Shown piece by piece: positions 1 to 6,126 of a stretch of DNA of 8,496 nucleotides. The notes under the pieces are model-generated. The model searched no databases, had not been told where the DNA came from, and was given only the letters and a program-made list of their open reading frames with translations. A program made the position numbers and the translations under genes. Numbering within the stretch: position 1 is the first letter of the stretch; every line of letters starts with the position of its first letter. The DNA lies in NCBI GenBank assembly GCA_029776555.1, contig JAKOSZ010000156.1, positions 1-8,496 on the forward strand, given 5' to 3'. Origin of the DNA: Bacillota bacterium. GTDB lineage: Bacteria; Bacillota; Clostridia; Acetivibrionales; JAKOSZ01.

Positions 1-439
1 CGTCCAGCCTTTGGGCCGCCAGCACCCTGACCAGGCTTTCCCCCTCTCCCAGCCAGGCCTTTATCATAAAGGACCTGTCCCTTAAAGGGCCGACGGCGTC
101 TATGTGGTTTTCCTTCAGGTAAAGCTTGAGATACTCCGGGTGTCTTTCCTTTACACGCCCGGCTGCATGACCGCTGGGAAAAGCTGCGTCATCAAAAATC
201 CAGACCTTCATGCCGCGCTTTTTGGCTTCATCTATGATGACATCCAGGTCATGCCACCACTTATCTCCCAGGAAATCCGGGTGGGGGCGGGATTCCACGA
301 TAAAGCCCCCTATCCCGTTTTCGTGCATCTGCCGGATTTCCTCCCTCAGTATGGCCTCATCCTCCCCGTGCTGCCAGAACAGCGGGGTTATATAGCTGGG
401 AATCGACTGTTTTTTTAATACTGCTTCCACCCTGTCCAT
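1..439 (-). CDS. Glycosyl hydrolase, large TIM-barrel type, N-terminal part (runs off left edge)
   Basis: The first 146 codons are present and the reading frame is still open at base 1, so the C-terminal part lies outside the window. The start is ATG at 437-439, with a modest GGGG ribosome site about 9 bases upstream; an in-frame GTG further upstream would overlap the preceding gene. Visible motifs are FWQHGE (residues 21-26), ESRPHPDF (49-56) and DDAAFPSGHAAG (83-94). This is the pattern of the first beta strands of a TIM barrel in large clostridial glycosyl hydrolases resembling GH106 alpha-L-rhamnosidases and GH2-like enzymes, which are usually around 1000 residues. No signal peptide is seen, so it is probably cytoplasmic. 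It begins 44 bases after the Gfo/Idh/MocA gene and is probably its operon partner. The hydrolase call is fairly safe; the exact family and sugar are not known from this fragment. Confidence 0.75.
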   Translation of the reverse strand, partial: MDRVEAVLKKQSIPSYITPLFWQHGEDEAILREEIRQMHENGIGGFIVESRPHPDFLGDKWWHDLDVIIDEAKKRGMKVWIFDDAAFPSGHAAGRVKERHPEYLKLYLKENHIDAVGPLRDRSFMIKAWLGEGESLVRVLAAQRLD

Positions 440-483
440 GAAATCTATCCCCGTATTAACCGGCCGGCAACAGGTCAGGCCGG

Positions 484-1539
484 TCAGCACCCGTTCTTCA
501 GTCTGATGTAATCGCGGGCCACCTTAAGGTCCTCCACCGCTTCATCGGCAAGACAGGGAGCCGGCCTTTCACCCTTCACAGCCGCAATGAAATTGATGGC
601 CTGGTTCCTCATGGAGTGGACCCTTGGCATTACCGGCTGGGTAATGGTGGGTTCGCCCTTCGAATTATCTCTCATCACCGTCACCGTCCCGGCCTGCTGG
701 GACGCCAGGGGCGCCGGAAGGTCAACCTTTATATAGCCGCGCTCAAAAGCTACCAGGTAGCTCTCCTGCCAGTCAACAGTGGTATTGTAGGGGGCCATTT
801 CAAGGGTGCCGCACACTCCGCTCTGGCTTTCCACCACCATCAGCACCCCGCTCTTCTCCGCATAAGTAACCTTATAGGGCTCACCCAGCAAAAATCTCAT
901 TGCGTTTACCTGGTGAATGTAGTAGTTTACAAACCCGTTGTATTCCCGCCCGCTCTTCTCGTCGAAATATGCCGGAAAAGGCTCATGCTGCAGGGCAGGA
1001 TAGGGCTCATCGCTCCCTATGACTCCATGTCCTCCCCCGCCTATCCAGTCCCCCGGCGGCATCGTAATCCTGACAAGCCTGAGCCTGCCGTATTCACCGG
1101 TAGCCCTCCACTCATCCGCCAGCCTCTTTGCATACTCCATGGCAGGATCGGACCTCTTGTGGTAGCCCACCATGTAAAGCACATTGTTTTCCTTAGCCAG
1201 GGCAGCCAGCCTTTCTCCTGTCTCCACCGCGACCGCTATCGGCTTTTCTGTAAACAGGGCCTTCCCCGCCCTTAAAATGTCAGGGACCACATTGATATGG
1301 TTGCTGTAAGGCTGGATGGCAACTATGGCGTCTACATCGCTTTTGGCCAGCAGTTCCCTGTGGTCCCCGTAAACCTCAGGAATTCCGTATCTTCGAGCCA
1401 CGTTTTCAGCCATCTTCCTTCTCGGATCGGCCACAGCCCTTATCTCGCACAGGTCGGTCAATGCGGCATAATTGGACATATGAGCCTTCTGTCCCATAAA
1501 GCCTGCTCCGACAAAGCCAAGTTTTATCTTCTTTGACAT
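484..1539 (-). CDS. Gfo/Idh/MocA family NAD(P)-dependent oxidoreductase
   Basis: This 351-residue protein has the usual family length. It has an N-terminal Rossmann fold with the dinucleotide loop GAGFMG at residues 11-16 and the family signature EKP at 98-100, whose lysine normally contacts substrate and cofactor. The C-terminal alpha/beta domain carries N205-Y-Y-I-H209. In inositol dehydrogenase-type members this motif is Asp-x3-His; here the histidine is kept but the Asp is Asn. Family members oxidise or reduce sugar hydroxyls. Some relatives are glycosidases working through a transient keto sugar (GH109), and some oxidise the 3-OH of C-glycosides (DgpA). The ATG at 1537-1539 follows a strong AAGGGGG site that overlaps the stop codon of the FG-GAP gene, so translation is probably coupled. 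No signal peptide is seen. The family is certain; the substrate is unknown, and the neighbours suggest a glycoside or sugar. Confidence 0.95.
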   Translation of the reverse strand: MSKKIKLGFVGAGFMGQKAHMSNYAALTDLCEIRAVADPRRKMAENVARRYGIPEVYGDHRELLAKSDVDAIVAIQPYSNHINVVPDILRAGKALFTEKPIAVAVETGERLAALAKENNVLYMVGYHKRSDPAMEYAKRLADEWRATGEYGRLRLVRITMPPGDWIGGGGHGVIGSDEPYPALQHEPFPAYFDEKSGREYNGFVNYYIHQVNAMRFLLGEPYKVTYAEKSGVLMVVESQSGVCGTLEMAPYNTTVDWQESYLVAFERGYIKVDLPAPLASQQAGTVTVMRDNSKGEPTITQPVMPRVHSMRNQAINFIAAVKGERPAPCLADEAVEDLKVARDYIRLKNGC

Positions 1540-1547
1540 AAGCTTAA

Positions 1548-1554
1548 CCCCCTT
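1548..1554 (-). promoter_or_regulatory. Shine-Dalgarno site overlapping upstream stop codon
   Basis: AAGGGGG on the minus strand lies 8 bases before the ATG of the Gfo/Idh/MocA gene and shares bases with the TAA stop (1553-1555) of the FG-GAP gene. This layout is typical of translational coupling and is the best evidence that the two genes are one operon. Confidence 0.75.
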
Positions 1555-2650
1555 ACCGCTTTATACCTTCAAAGATATAGAGCCCCTCCTTGCCCGGAGC
1601 CACAATATCCAAAACACCGTCGCCGTTTATGTCTCCCGCCCAGAAGTAGATACCCACTCCGGAAGCCTCTCCGGCAGGTCCGTAATCTATGACATGCTTT
1701 TCAAAAGCCCCGCCTTTCATCTTGAAATAGTATATTCCCACCGGATCGTTGTCCCCCGGGTCATTGCCACAGTGAGCCCTGTAGCGTTTGCCGGTGAGAA
1801 GTTCCAATTCCCCGTCGCCGTCAATGTCCACCAGCACCATATCGTGATACTGGGCCACCGTATCGTCTATGTCGTGCCTTATCCATCTTCTGGCACCATC
1901 GGCCCCGATAACCTGCTCATACCACGCAAGGCCGTAGCTGTGGGCATGTCCGACAATTATGTCCATGAGGCCGTTGCCCGTAACATCATGGGCCAGTATG
2001 GGCACGCTGGCATCCCGGCCCAGGTCATACTCCTCGTGAAACACCCATGGACCCTGGAAAGGATTTTCCGGCTGCTCCAGCCAGCCCCCTGATAAAAGTA
2101 TGTCCACCCTGCCGTCACCGTTGATGTCCCCAAAGCCCATGCCGTGGCCGCTGCTCTTTTCTCCGATCACATACCTTTCAAACTTCTCCGTGCCCTTTCC
2201 GGCTTCATCGGTGATAAGCTTAAAGAAGCACTGGGGATGTCCCGGCGTATTGGGGAAAATTTCGGGCACTCCGCAGTTGTCAATGTCAAAGAATCTTATG
2301 GTCTCAATACTACCGCACCAGGCTATATCATGAACCTTCCACTCACCGTAATTCCCGGGGTTTTCCCTCCAGCGCAGGGTCTCTCCCCACCAGCCGCCGG
2401 TTATGATGTCCATAAAGCCGTCGCCGTTGACGTCCATGCCGAAGTCGGAAAAGTCGTCGTAATATTCGCCCTCCTGCCTTACATCGCATATCTTGTACTT
2501 TTTGACGAAATCCGGGCCTTCATACCAGTATTCGCCGCAGACAATGTCTGGACGCCCGTCATTGTTCACGTCAAAAACCCATGCCGCTTCGTAGGTCACA
2601 TTGTCAATCAGCATCTTCTTAAATTCCACCGCCAAGCTACCCACCCCCAT
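1553..2650 (-). CDS. FG-GAP/VCBS repeat beta-propeller protein without signal peptide
   Basis: The 365-residue product has seven copies of a calcium-loop motif of the form D-x-[ND]-x-D-G-x-x-D, at residues 27-35, 73-81, 122-130, 175-183, 222-230, 275-283 and 340-348. Copy 3 (DIDNCGVPE) and copy 5 (DVTGNGLMD) are degenerate. Aromatic patches follow many copies (EYWYEGP, GGWWGETLRW, GGWLEQP). Seven repeats about 45-65 residues apart fit a seven-bladed propeller filling the whole protein. Such repeats occur in FG-GAP/VCBS proteins and some polysaccharide lyases, usually exported; here no signal peptide or membrane segment is visible. ATG 2650 is used because an in-frame TAA lies just upstream, but TTG at 2635 has a better site (GGGGGTGG) and the ATG of residue 13 is also possible. 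First gene of the minus-strand operon and divergent from the AraC gene. Function unknown: a carbohydrate-binding, lyase or epimerase role is possible. Confidence 0.88.
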   Translation of the reverse strand: MGVGSLAVEFKKMLIDNVTYEAAWVFDVNNDGRPDIVCGEYWYEGPDFVKKYKICDVRQEGEYYDDFSDFGMDVNGDGFMDIITGGWWGETLRWRENPGNYGEWKVHDIAWCGSIETIRFFDIDNCGVPEIFPNTPGHPQCFFKLITDEAGKGTEKFERYVIGEKSSGHGMGFGDINGDGRVDILLSGGWLEQPENPFQGPWVFHEEYDLGRDASVPILAHDVTGNGLMDIIVGHAHSYGLAWYEQVIGADGARRWIRHDIDDTVAQYHDMVLVDIDGDGELELLTGKRYRAHCGNDPGDNDPVGIYYFKMKGGAFEKHVIDYGPAGEASGVGIYFWAGDINGDGVLDIVAPGKEGLYIFEGIKR

Positions 2651-2813
2651 TTTTCCAGGCGCCGGCAGGTTCGTCCGGGTCAGGCTTTATAAGGGCCGCC
2701 GCTTTATCCCCTGATGTACGAGACCCATGAAAAAATTCCGACACTGAAGATTCAGGCCCAACCCCTGCCGGCTGCCCCGGTTTGTTTAACATATGGATTC
2801 TTCCGCTAATTTG

Positions 2814-2821
2814 ATTATATT
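2814..2821. promoter_or_regulatory. Overlapping divergent -10 elements between FG-GAP operon and AraC gene
   Basis: On the minus strand 2819-2814 reads TATAAT, a perfect -10 box, facing the FG-GAP operon about 165 bases away. On the plus strand 2816-2821 reads TATATT (5 of 6 matches), facing the AraC gene. Neither has a recognisable TTGACA-like -35 at 16-18 bases. Weak -35 boxes are common at promoters that need an activator, which would fit control by the adjacent AraC protein. The overlap means both promoters could not be occupied at once. This is pattern evidence only. Confidence 0.4.
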
Positions 2822-2840
2822 ACAGCCCCTTCCCATTAAA

Positions 2841-2888
2841 ATGGATTTTAGAGGTGAAAAGATGGACAAAAACGATATCAGGGTATAA
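2841..2888 (+). other. Possible short leader ORF upstream of AraC gene
   Basis: The ATG at 2862 has a strong site (GAGGTG, 2851-2856) and opens a short frame, MDKNDIRV, ending with TAA at 2886-2888. An in-frame ATG at 2841 would lengthen it to 15 codons. One base after the stop is ATG 2890, which is in frame with the AraC gene. It could be a leader peptide coupling translation to the regulator, a trace of a frameshifted true start, or chance. No function is claimed. Confidence 0.3.
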
Positions 2889-2917
2889 GATGGTTTTGAG
2901 AAACAGGCAGCCCAAAA

Positions 2918-2924
2918 GAGGGGG
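2918..2924 (+). promoter_or_regulatory. Shine-Dalgarno site that supports the GTG 2932 start of the AraC gene
   Basis: GAGGGGG lies 7 bases before GTG 2932. It is a much better site than anything in front of the in-frame GTG 2854, and it decides the start chosen here for the regulator. Confidence 0.6.
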
Positions 2925-2931
2925 TAAGTTT

Positions 2932-3690
2932 GTGAAGGGTTTAATTTCCATCGGAGTCCTGCCCAGGCCAGTATACGTATTTAATTCCCATACCCACGAC
3001 TGCTGGGAGCTGGTGTATTACACCTGCGGCTCCGGCATACTGACGGTAGGTGATGAAAAAATCCACTTCCGTCCCGGTGTTATTGTGTGCCAGCCCCCCG
3101 ACATTCCTCATTCCGAGAGTTCCGAAGAAGGCTACTGCAATGTCCATTTATGCGTAGAGACTTTCAGCAATCCCATAAAAGGTCAGGCTGTGCCGGTATT
3201 TTCAGACAATGAGAGCGGTGATATTTACAAGGTTCTCATGCTCCTGTACAAGGAGTTCCACATGTCAGCAGGAGGCAAGAGCAGGCTTACAGACAGGCTT
3301 CTGGATGTGCTCTGGGAATACATCCTCTCCTGGAGCAGCGGGAAGAGAAAGAATCCCTACGTGGAGAAACTTGAGAACCTGCTCATAAACAACATAGCCC
3401 ACAAGAACTTCCGGCTCCGGGACGCCTTTAAGGAGATTCCCATGTCCCGGGACGGTCTGAGGAGGGTTTTCAAGGCAGAAACCGGCCAAAACCCCTTGGA
3501 GTACCTGACTGAGAAGAGGATTGCCCATGCCATGCAGCTGATGGAATCGGCTTATGCCGGCAGGATTACCATTAAGGAAATCGCGTCACTGGTGGGCTTT
3601 GAAGACCCCTACTACTTTTCCCGGGTGTTTAAAAAGGTAACCGGTAAAAGCCCCAGCCAGTGGATGCATGAGCACATCCGGGACCTGTAA
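2932..3690 (+). CDS. AraC-family transcriptional regulator with N-terminal cupin domain
   Basis: From GTG 2932 the protein has 252 residues. In-frame starts at GTG 2854 (278 residues) and ATG 2890 (266) are possible; the added N-terminus is basic and unlike the family. The sensor half is an AraC-type cupin with SHTHDCWEL at residues 19-27 and PPDIPHSE at 55-62, the usual metal- or sugar-pocket region. The C-terminal half has two helix-turn-helix motifs, about 161-182 and 213-235 (TIKEIASLVGFEDPYYFSRVFKK region), ending with the typical GKSPSQW (238-244). Such regulators bind DNA as dimers and usually activate nearby sugar-utilisation operons when ligand is bound. It is the only plus-strand gene, divergent from the FG-GAP operon and convergent with the reductase gene, so the divergent operon is the first expected target. 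The family is secure; the ligand is unknown. Confidence 0.93.
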   Translation: MKGLISIGVLPRPVYVFNSHTHDCWELVYYTCGSGILTVGDEKIHFRPGVIVCQPPDIPHSESSEEGYCNVHLCVETFSNPIKGQAVPVFSDNESGDIYKVLMLLYKEFHMSAGGKSRLTDRLLDVLWEYILSWSSGKRKNPYVEKLENLLINNIAHKNFRLRDAFKEIPMSRDGLRRVFKAETGQNPLEYLTEKRIAHAMQLMESAYAGRITIKEIASLVGFEDPYYFSRVFKKVTGKSPSQWMHEHIRDL

Positions 3691-3751
3691 CGGTTTATTG
3701 CTTTCTCTGCCTTTAAGCAGCAGCTTTTGAAAAGCAGGCCATCAGTCCTTG

Positions 3752-3778
3752 TCCCGGATGGCCCTGTCCCGGGATTTT
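3752..3778 (+). terminator. Weak candidate terminator after the AraC gene
   Basis: TCCCGG (3752-3757) pairs with CCGGGA (3769-3774) and is followed by TTTT. An alternative overlapping stem pairs GGCCATC with GATGGCC just upstream. The T run is short, so this is a possible but weak intrinsic terminator, about 60 bases after the AraC stop codon. Confidence 0.35.
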
Positions 3779-3846
3779 AAACATTAAGTCGGCGCCGCCC
3801 TTAAAAGAGCGGAACCCAACGGTCCTGTCTTAGGGCTTTAGGCTGA

Positions 3847-3878
3847 ATAAAAGAAGTGAAGGACATTCCCTTCACTTC
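3847..3878 (-). terminator. Rho-independent terminator of the OYE-type reductase gene
   Basis: A perfect 10-bp inverted repeat, GAAGTGAAGG (3853-3862) with CCTTCACTTC (3869-3878), has a 6-base loop. Read on the minus strand it is followed by TTTTATT. It lies about 70 bases past the reductase stop codon and faces that gene, so it should end its transcript before the convergent AraC gene. Confidence 0.8.
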
Positions 3879-3922
3879 CCAGGCCCCTGTTCCCAGGGAG
3901 GCTTCCTTTTCCCGCTCTGTTC

Positions 3923-3947
3923 CCGGGGAGTTGGATCTTGTCCCCGG
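3923..3947. repeat. GC-rich inverted repeat just after the reductase stop codon
   Basis: CCGGGGA (3923-3929) pairs with TCCCCGG (3941-3947) around an 11-base loop, immediately next to the stop codon at 3948-3950. No T run follows on the minus strand, so it is not a terminator by itself. It may be an mRNA-stabilising hairpin or part of the repeated TGTYCC-type motifs in this intergenic stretch. Confidence 0.45.
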
Positions 3948-5885
3948 TTAAATCTCCTTGACGATGTAATAAGCTTCATGGACCGCCTCAAGGAAGTTGC
4001 GCGGCTCCCTGCAGTCTCCGATTTGATAAATCTCCTGGACTTCACCGGCCAGTTCATCATAGAGTTTGCTGTTAGGTTTAAGCCCCGTGGCAATCACCAC
4101 CGTGTCGGAAGCTATGCTCTTAAGCCTGCCGGAATCATCTTCCACCACAATGCCCTCGTCGCTTATTTCCTTAAGCCGCAAGCCGGCTTCCATTTGAATG
4201 CCTTTTTCCTGCAGGGCGGCCAGCAGGGAAAAGCGGGCCATAAAGACCACATCTGCAGCGATTTCCGGCAGCATGTCAATCAGGGTCACCTTCCTGCCCT
4301 GGCCTGCCAGGTACAGCGCAGTTTCACAGCCCACCAGGCCGGCCCCCACGATAACAACCCGCTCTCCGGCAGACTCCCGGTTAGACAGGAGTTCCGTGGC
4401 AATTCTCACCAGGGGCTTGTCCATTCCCGGCACCTGGGGCAATGAAGGAACTGACCCCGTTGCAACGATTACCGCATCCGGCTTCAGCTGTCTGACCAGT
4501 TCCGGGGTAACCTCCGTCCCCAGCTTTAACTCAATATCCGAATTTTCCACCCGTTTTAACAGCCATTTATAAAAGCCGTACACTTCCTTTTTATGTGCCG
4601 GCACCGACGCCCCCCGCAGGTGTCCTCCCAGCCTGTCTCCCTTTTCTATCAAGGTCACCCGGTGACCCCGTTCGGAGGCCAAAACAGCCGCATACATTCC
4701 AGCAGGCCCGCCGCCGGCTATCAGTATCCTTTTGGCTTTCTTCACCGGGGCCAGCGGACCCAGGTATTCCTTGCCGGTGAAGGGATTGACGCTGCAGGCG
4801 GCATACTGTCCGAAGAAGACCCGGTTGATGCACTGCATGCAGCGTATGCAGGGCAGTATTTCTTCTTCCCTGCCCCTCCGCGCCTTTTCCGGCCACCAGG
4901 GGTCGGCAAACAGGGGCCGCCCCATGCCCACAAAGTCAAGTTTGTTTTCTAAAATAAGCCTTTCTTCCAGGTCCGGATCGCTTAAGTTCCCGTCCACGAT
5001 TGTCTTTAAGCCTGTTTCGCGTTTCAGTATTTCGGCATAGGGCACGGATACCCCGTCCTCCATGTAGTCGGTGGGAATGATTAAATTCATGCTGTCATAG
5101 CTGCCCCGGCGCAAATGCAGGGTATCCACGCCAATTTCCTTAAGCTTTCCGGCAATCTCAATGCTTTCATTCAATTCCCTGCCCCCGAGGAAACCGTGGT
5201 CCAGGGCAAGCCCTACAATTATCGGAAAATCCTTTCCCACCTGTTCCCGGGCACTGGCTATGCACTCCAGCAGAAAACGCATCCTGTTTTCCAAGGGCCC
5301 TCCATATTCATCTTCCCGGCGGTTCCAGCAGGATGAGAGGAACTGGTCTATCAGATAAGCGGTAGCGTGTACGTAGAGTATGTCAAAGCCGGCCTGCCTG
5401 GCCAATCCGGCTGCCTTTCCGTAAGCCTCAACCAGCCCGGCAATCTCTCCCCTGGTCAGGGCCCTGGTTCTTAACTCCGGCATGGATAAAAGGGATATCT
5501 CCGAAGGACCTATCGGCCATTTGTCCGGCAGTATGACATCGGCCAGCCTCCCCGTTCCCGCCGACAGTTCAATGGCGATTTTTGCGCCATAGCGGTGAAC
5601 GCTTTCCGTCAGCTCATGGAAATACTTTATTTCGTTAAGCGAATCCAGTGTGGGATAGCCGTAAGTTATGGGATAAGGGTCAATTTTCTTTTCCGCTTTA
5701 ACATGGTTGGTGATTATTAATCCTGCTCCGCCCCTTGCCCGCTGGCAGTAGTATTCAATGTAGCGCTCCGTATACCTGTTATCCCCGCCCTGGGTAAAAT
5801 GGGTTTGCATGGGCGACATGACAATCCGGTTTCTTAAAGTAATTCCGCCAATGCTGCCGGGTTCGAAAAGCTTTTGGTATTTCAT
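3948..5885 (-). CDS. NAD(P)H-dependent FMN/4Fe-4S/FAD reductase, old yellow enzyme / 2,4-dienoyl-CoA reductase family
   Basis: At 645 residues this matches the length of the three-domain OYE family (2,4-dienoyl-CoA reductase FadH, BaiCD/BaiH, clostridial enoate reductases, daidzein reductase). Residues 1-340 form the FMN TIM barrel: the start LFEPGSIGGITLRNRIVMSPM is typical, Y177 sits where the FadH catalytic tyrosine is expected, and FLSSxxNRRxDEYGGxxxNR (182-201) is the OYE signature. A 4Fe-4S cluster motif follows, C346-x2-C-x2-C-x11-C364. Residues 385-645 form an FAD/NAD(P)H domain with GGGPAG (391-396), GAGLVG (514-519) and the late FAD motif GDC (623-625). It would reduce an activated C=C bond by passing electrons from NAD(P)H through FAD and the cluster to FMN in the cytosol. 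ATG 5885 follows a GGGGGATG site. It is single-gene between terminators. The substrate is unknown; sugar-locus neighbours make an unsaturated aglycone or acid possible. Confidence 0.95.
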   Translation of the reverse strand: MKYQKLFEPGSIGGITLRNRIVMSPMQTHFTQGGDNRYTERYIEYYCQRARGGAGLIITNHVKAEKKIDPYPITYGYPTLDSLNEIKYFHELTESVHRYGAKIAIELSAGTGRLADVILPDKWPIGPSEISLLSMPELRTRALTRGEIAGLVEAYGKAAGLARQAGFDILYVHATAYLIDQFLSSCWNRREDEYGGPLENRMRFLLECIASAREQVGKDFPIIVGLALDHGFLGGRELNESIEIAGKLKEIGVDTLHLRRGSYDSMNLIIPTDYMEDGVSVPYAEILKRETGLKTIVDGNLSDPDLEERLILENKLDFVGMGRPLFADPWWPEKARRGREEEILPCIRCMQCINRVFFGQYAACSVNPFTGKEYLGPLAPVKKAKRILIAGGGPAGMYAAVLASERGHRVTLIEKGDRLGGHLRGASVPAHKKEVYGFYKWLLKRVENSDIELKLGTEVTPELVRQLKPDAVIVATGSVPSLPQVPGMDKPLVRIATELLSNRESAGERVVIVGAGLVGCETALYLAGQGRKVTLIDMLPEIAADVVFMARFSLLAALQEKGIQMEAGLRLKEISDEGIVVEDDSGRLKSIASDTVVIATGLKPNSKLYDELAGEVQEIYQIGDCREPRNFLEAVHEAYYIVKEI

Positions 5886-6084
5886 AGTGTTTCATCCCCC
5901 ATAGCCTTTTAAGTATAACTTTGTCCAAATAAAAGCCTGTTATGCGTAAACCGCTTTATTTAAGACGCGGGGAATTACTTAAGCTTTGAACCTTAGCCCA
6001 GTCTGCGGCAATACTTTCAGGACCTGCGAGGTTTTAAAAGCTGAAAGCGTTTTGCCAGGGGAAGCTGATCTTCCGCTTTCCGGG
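5886..6084. other. Intergenic leader region of the reductase gene
   Basis: This stretch lies between the terminator at 6085-6113 and the reductase start, so it should hold the reductase promoter. On the minus strand TATACT (5917-5912) is a fair -10 box, but no -35 match is seen at 16-18 bases. No coding frame, RNA gene or clear operator is recognised. Confidence 0.3.
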
Positions 6085-6113
6085 AAAATAAAAAAGGACA
6101 GGGGACCTGTCCT
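6085..6113 (-). terminator. Rho-independent terminator of the 631-residue hydrolase gene
   Basis: AGGACAGG (6095-6102) and CCTGTCCT (6106-6113) form a perfect 8-bp stem with a 3-base loop. On the minus strand it runs straight into a TTTTTTATTTT tract. It sits 13 bases past the hydrolase stop codon. Confidence 0.88.
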
Positions 6114-6126
6114 GGAGCTCAGTCTG

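Noticed and set aside
616..1275. Plus-strand open frame of 219 codons opposite the Gfo/Idh/MocA gene
   Set aside because: It lies wholly antisense to a gene with clear family motifs, and its translation shows no domain.
2144..2692. Plus-strand open frame of 182 codons opposite the FG-GAP gene
   Set aside because: It mirrors the repeated, GC-rich propeller codons on the other strand and shows no protein motif of its own.
2714..2809. A 31-codon plus-strand frame beginning MYETHEKIP in the divergent intergenic region
   Set aside because: There is no ribosome site before the ATG, and its end runs through AT-rich sequence next to the promoter elements; probably chance.
3978..4445. Plus-strand open frames opposite the reductase gene
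   Set aside because: Antisense to the clear FAD/NAD(P)H domain; no recognisable product or ribosome site.
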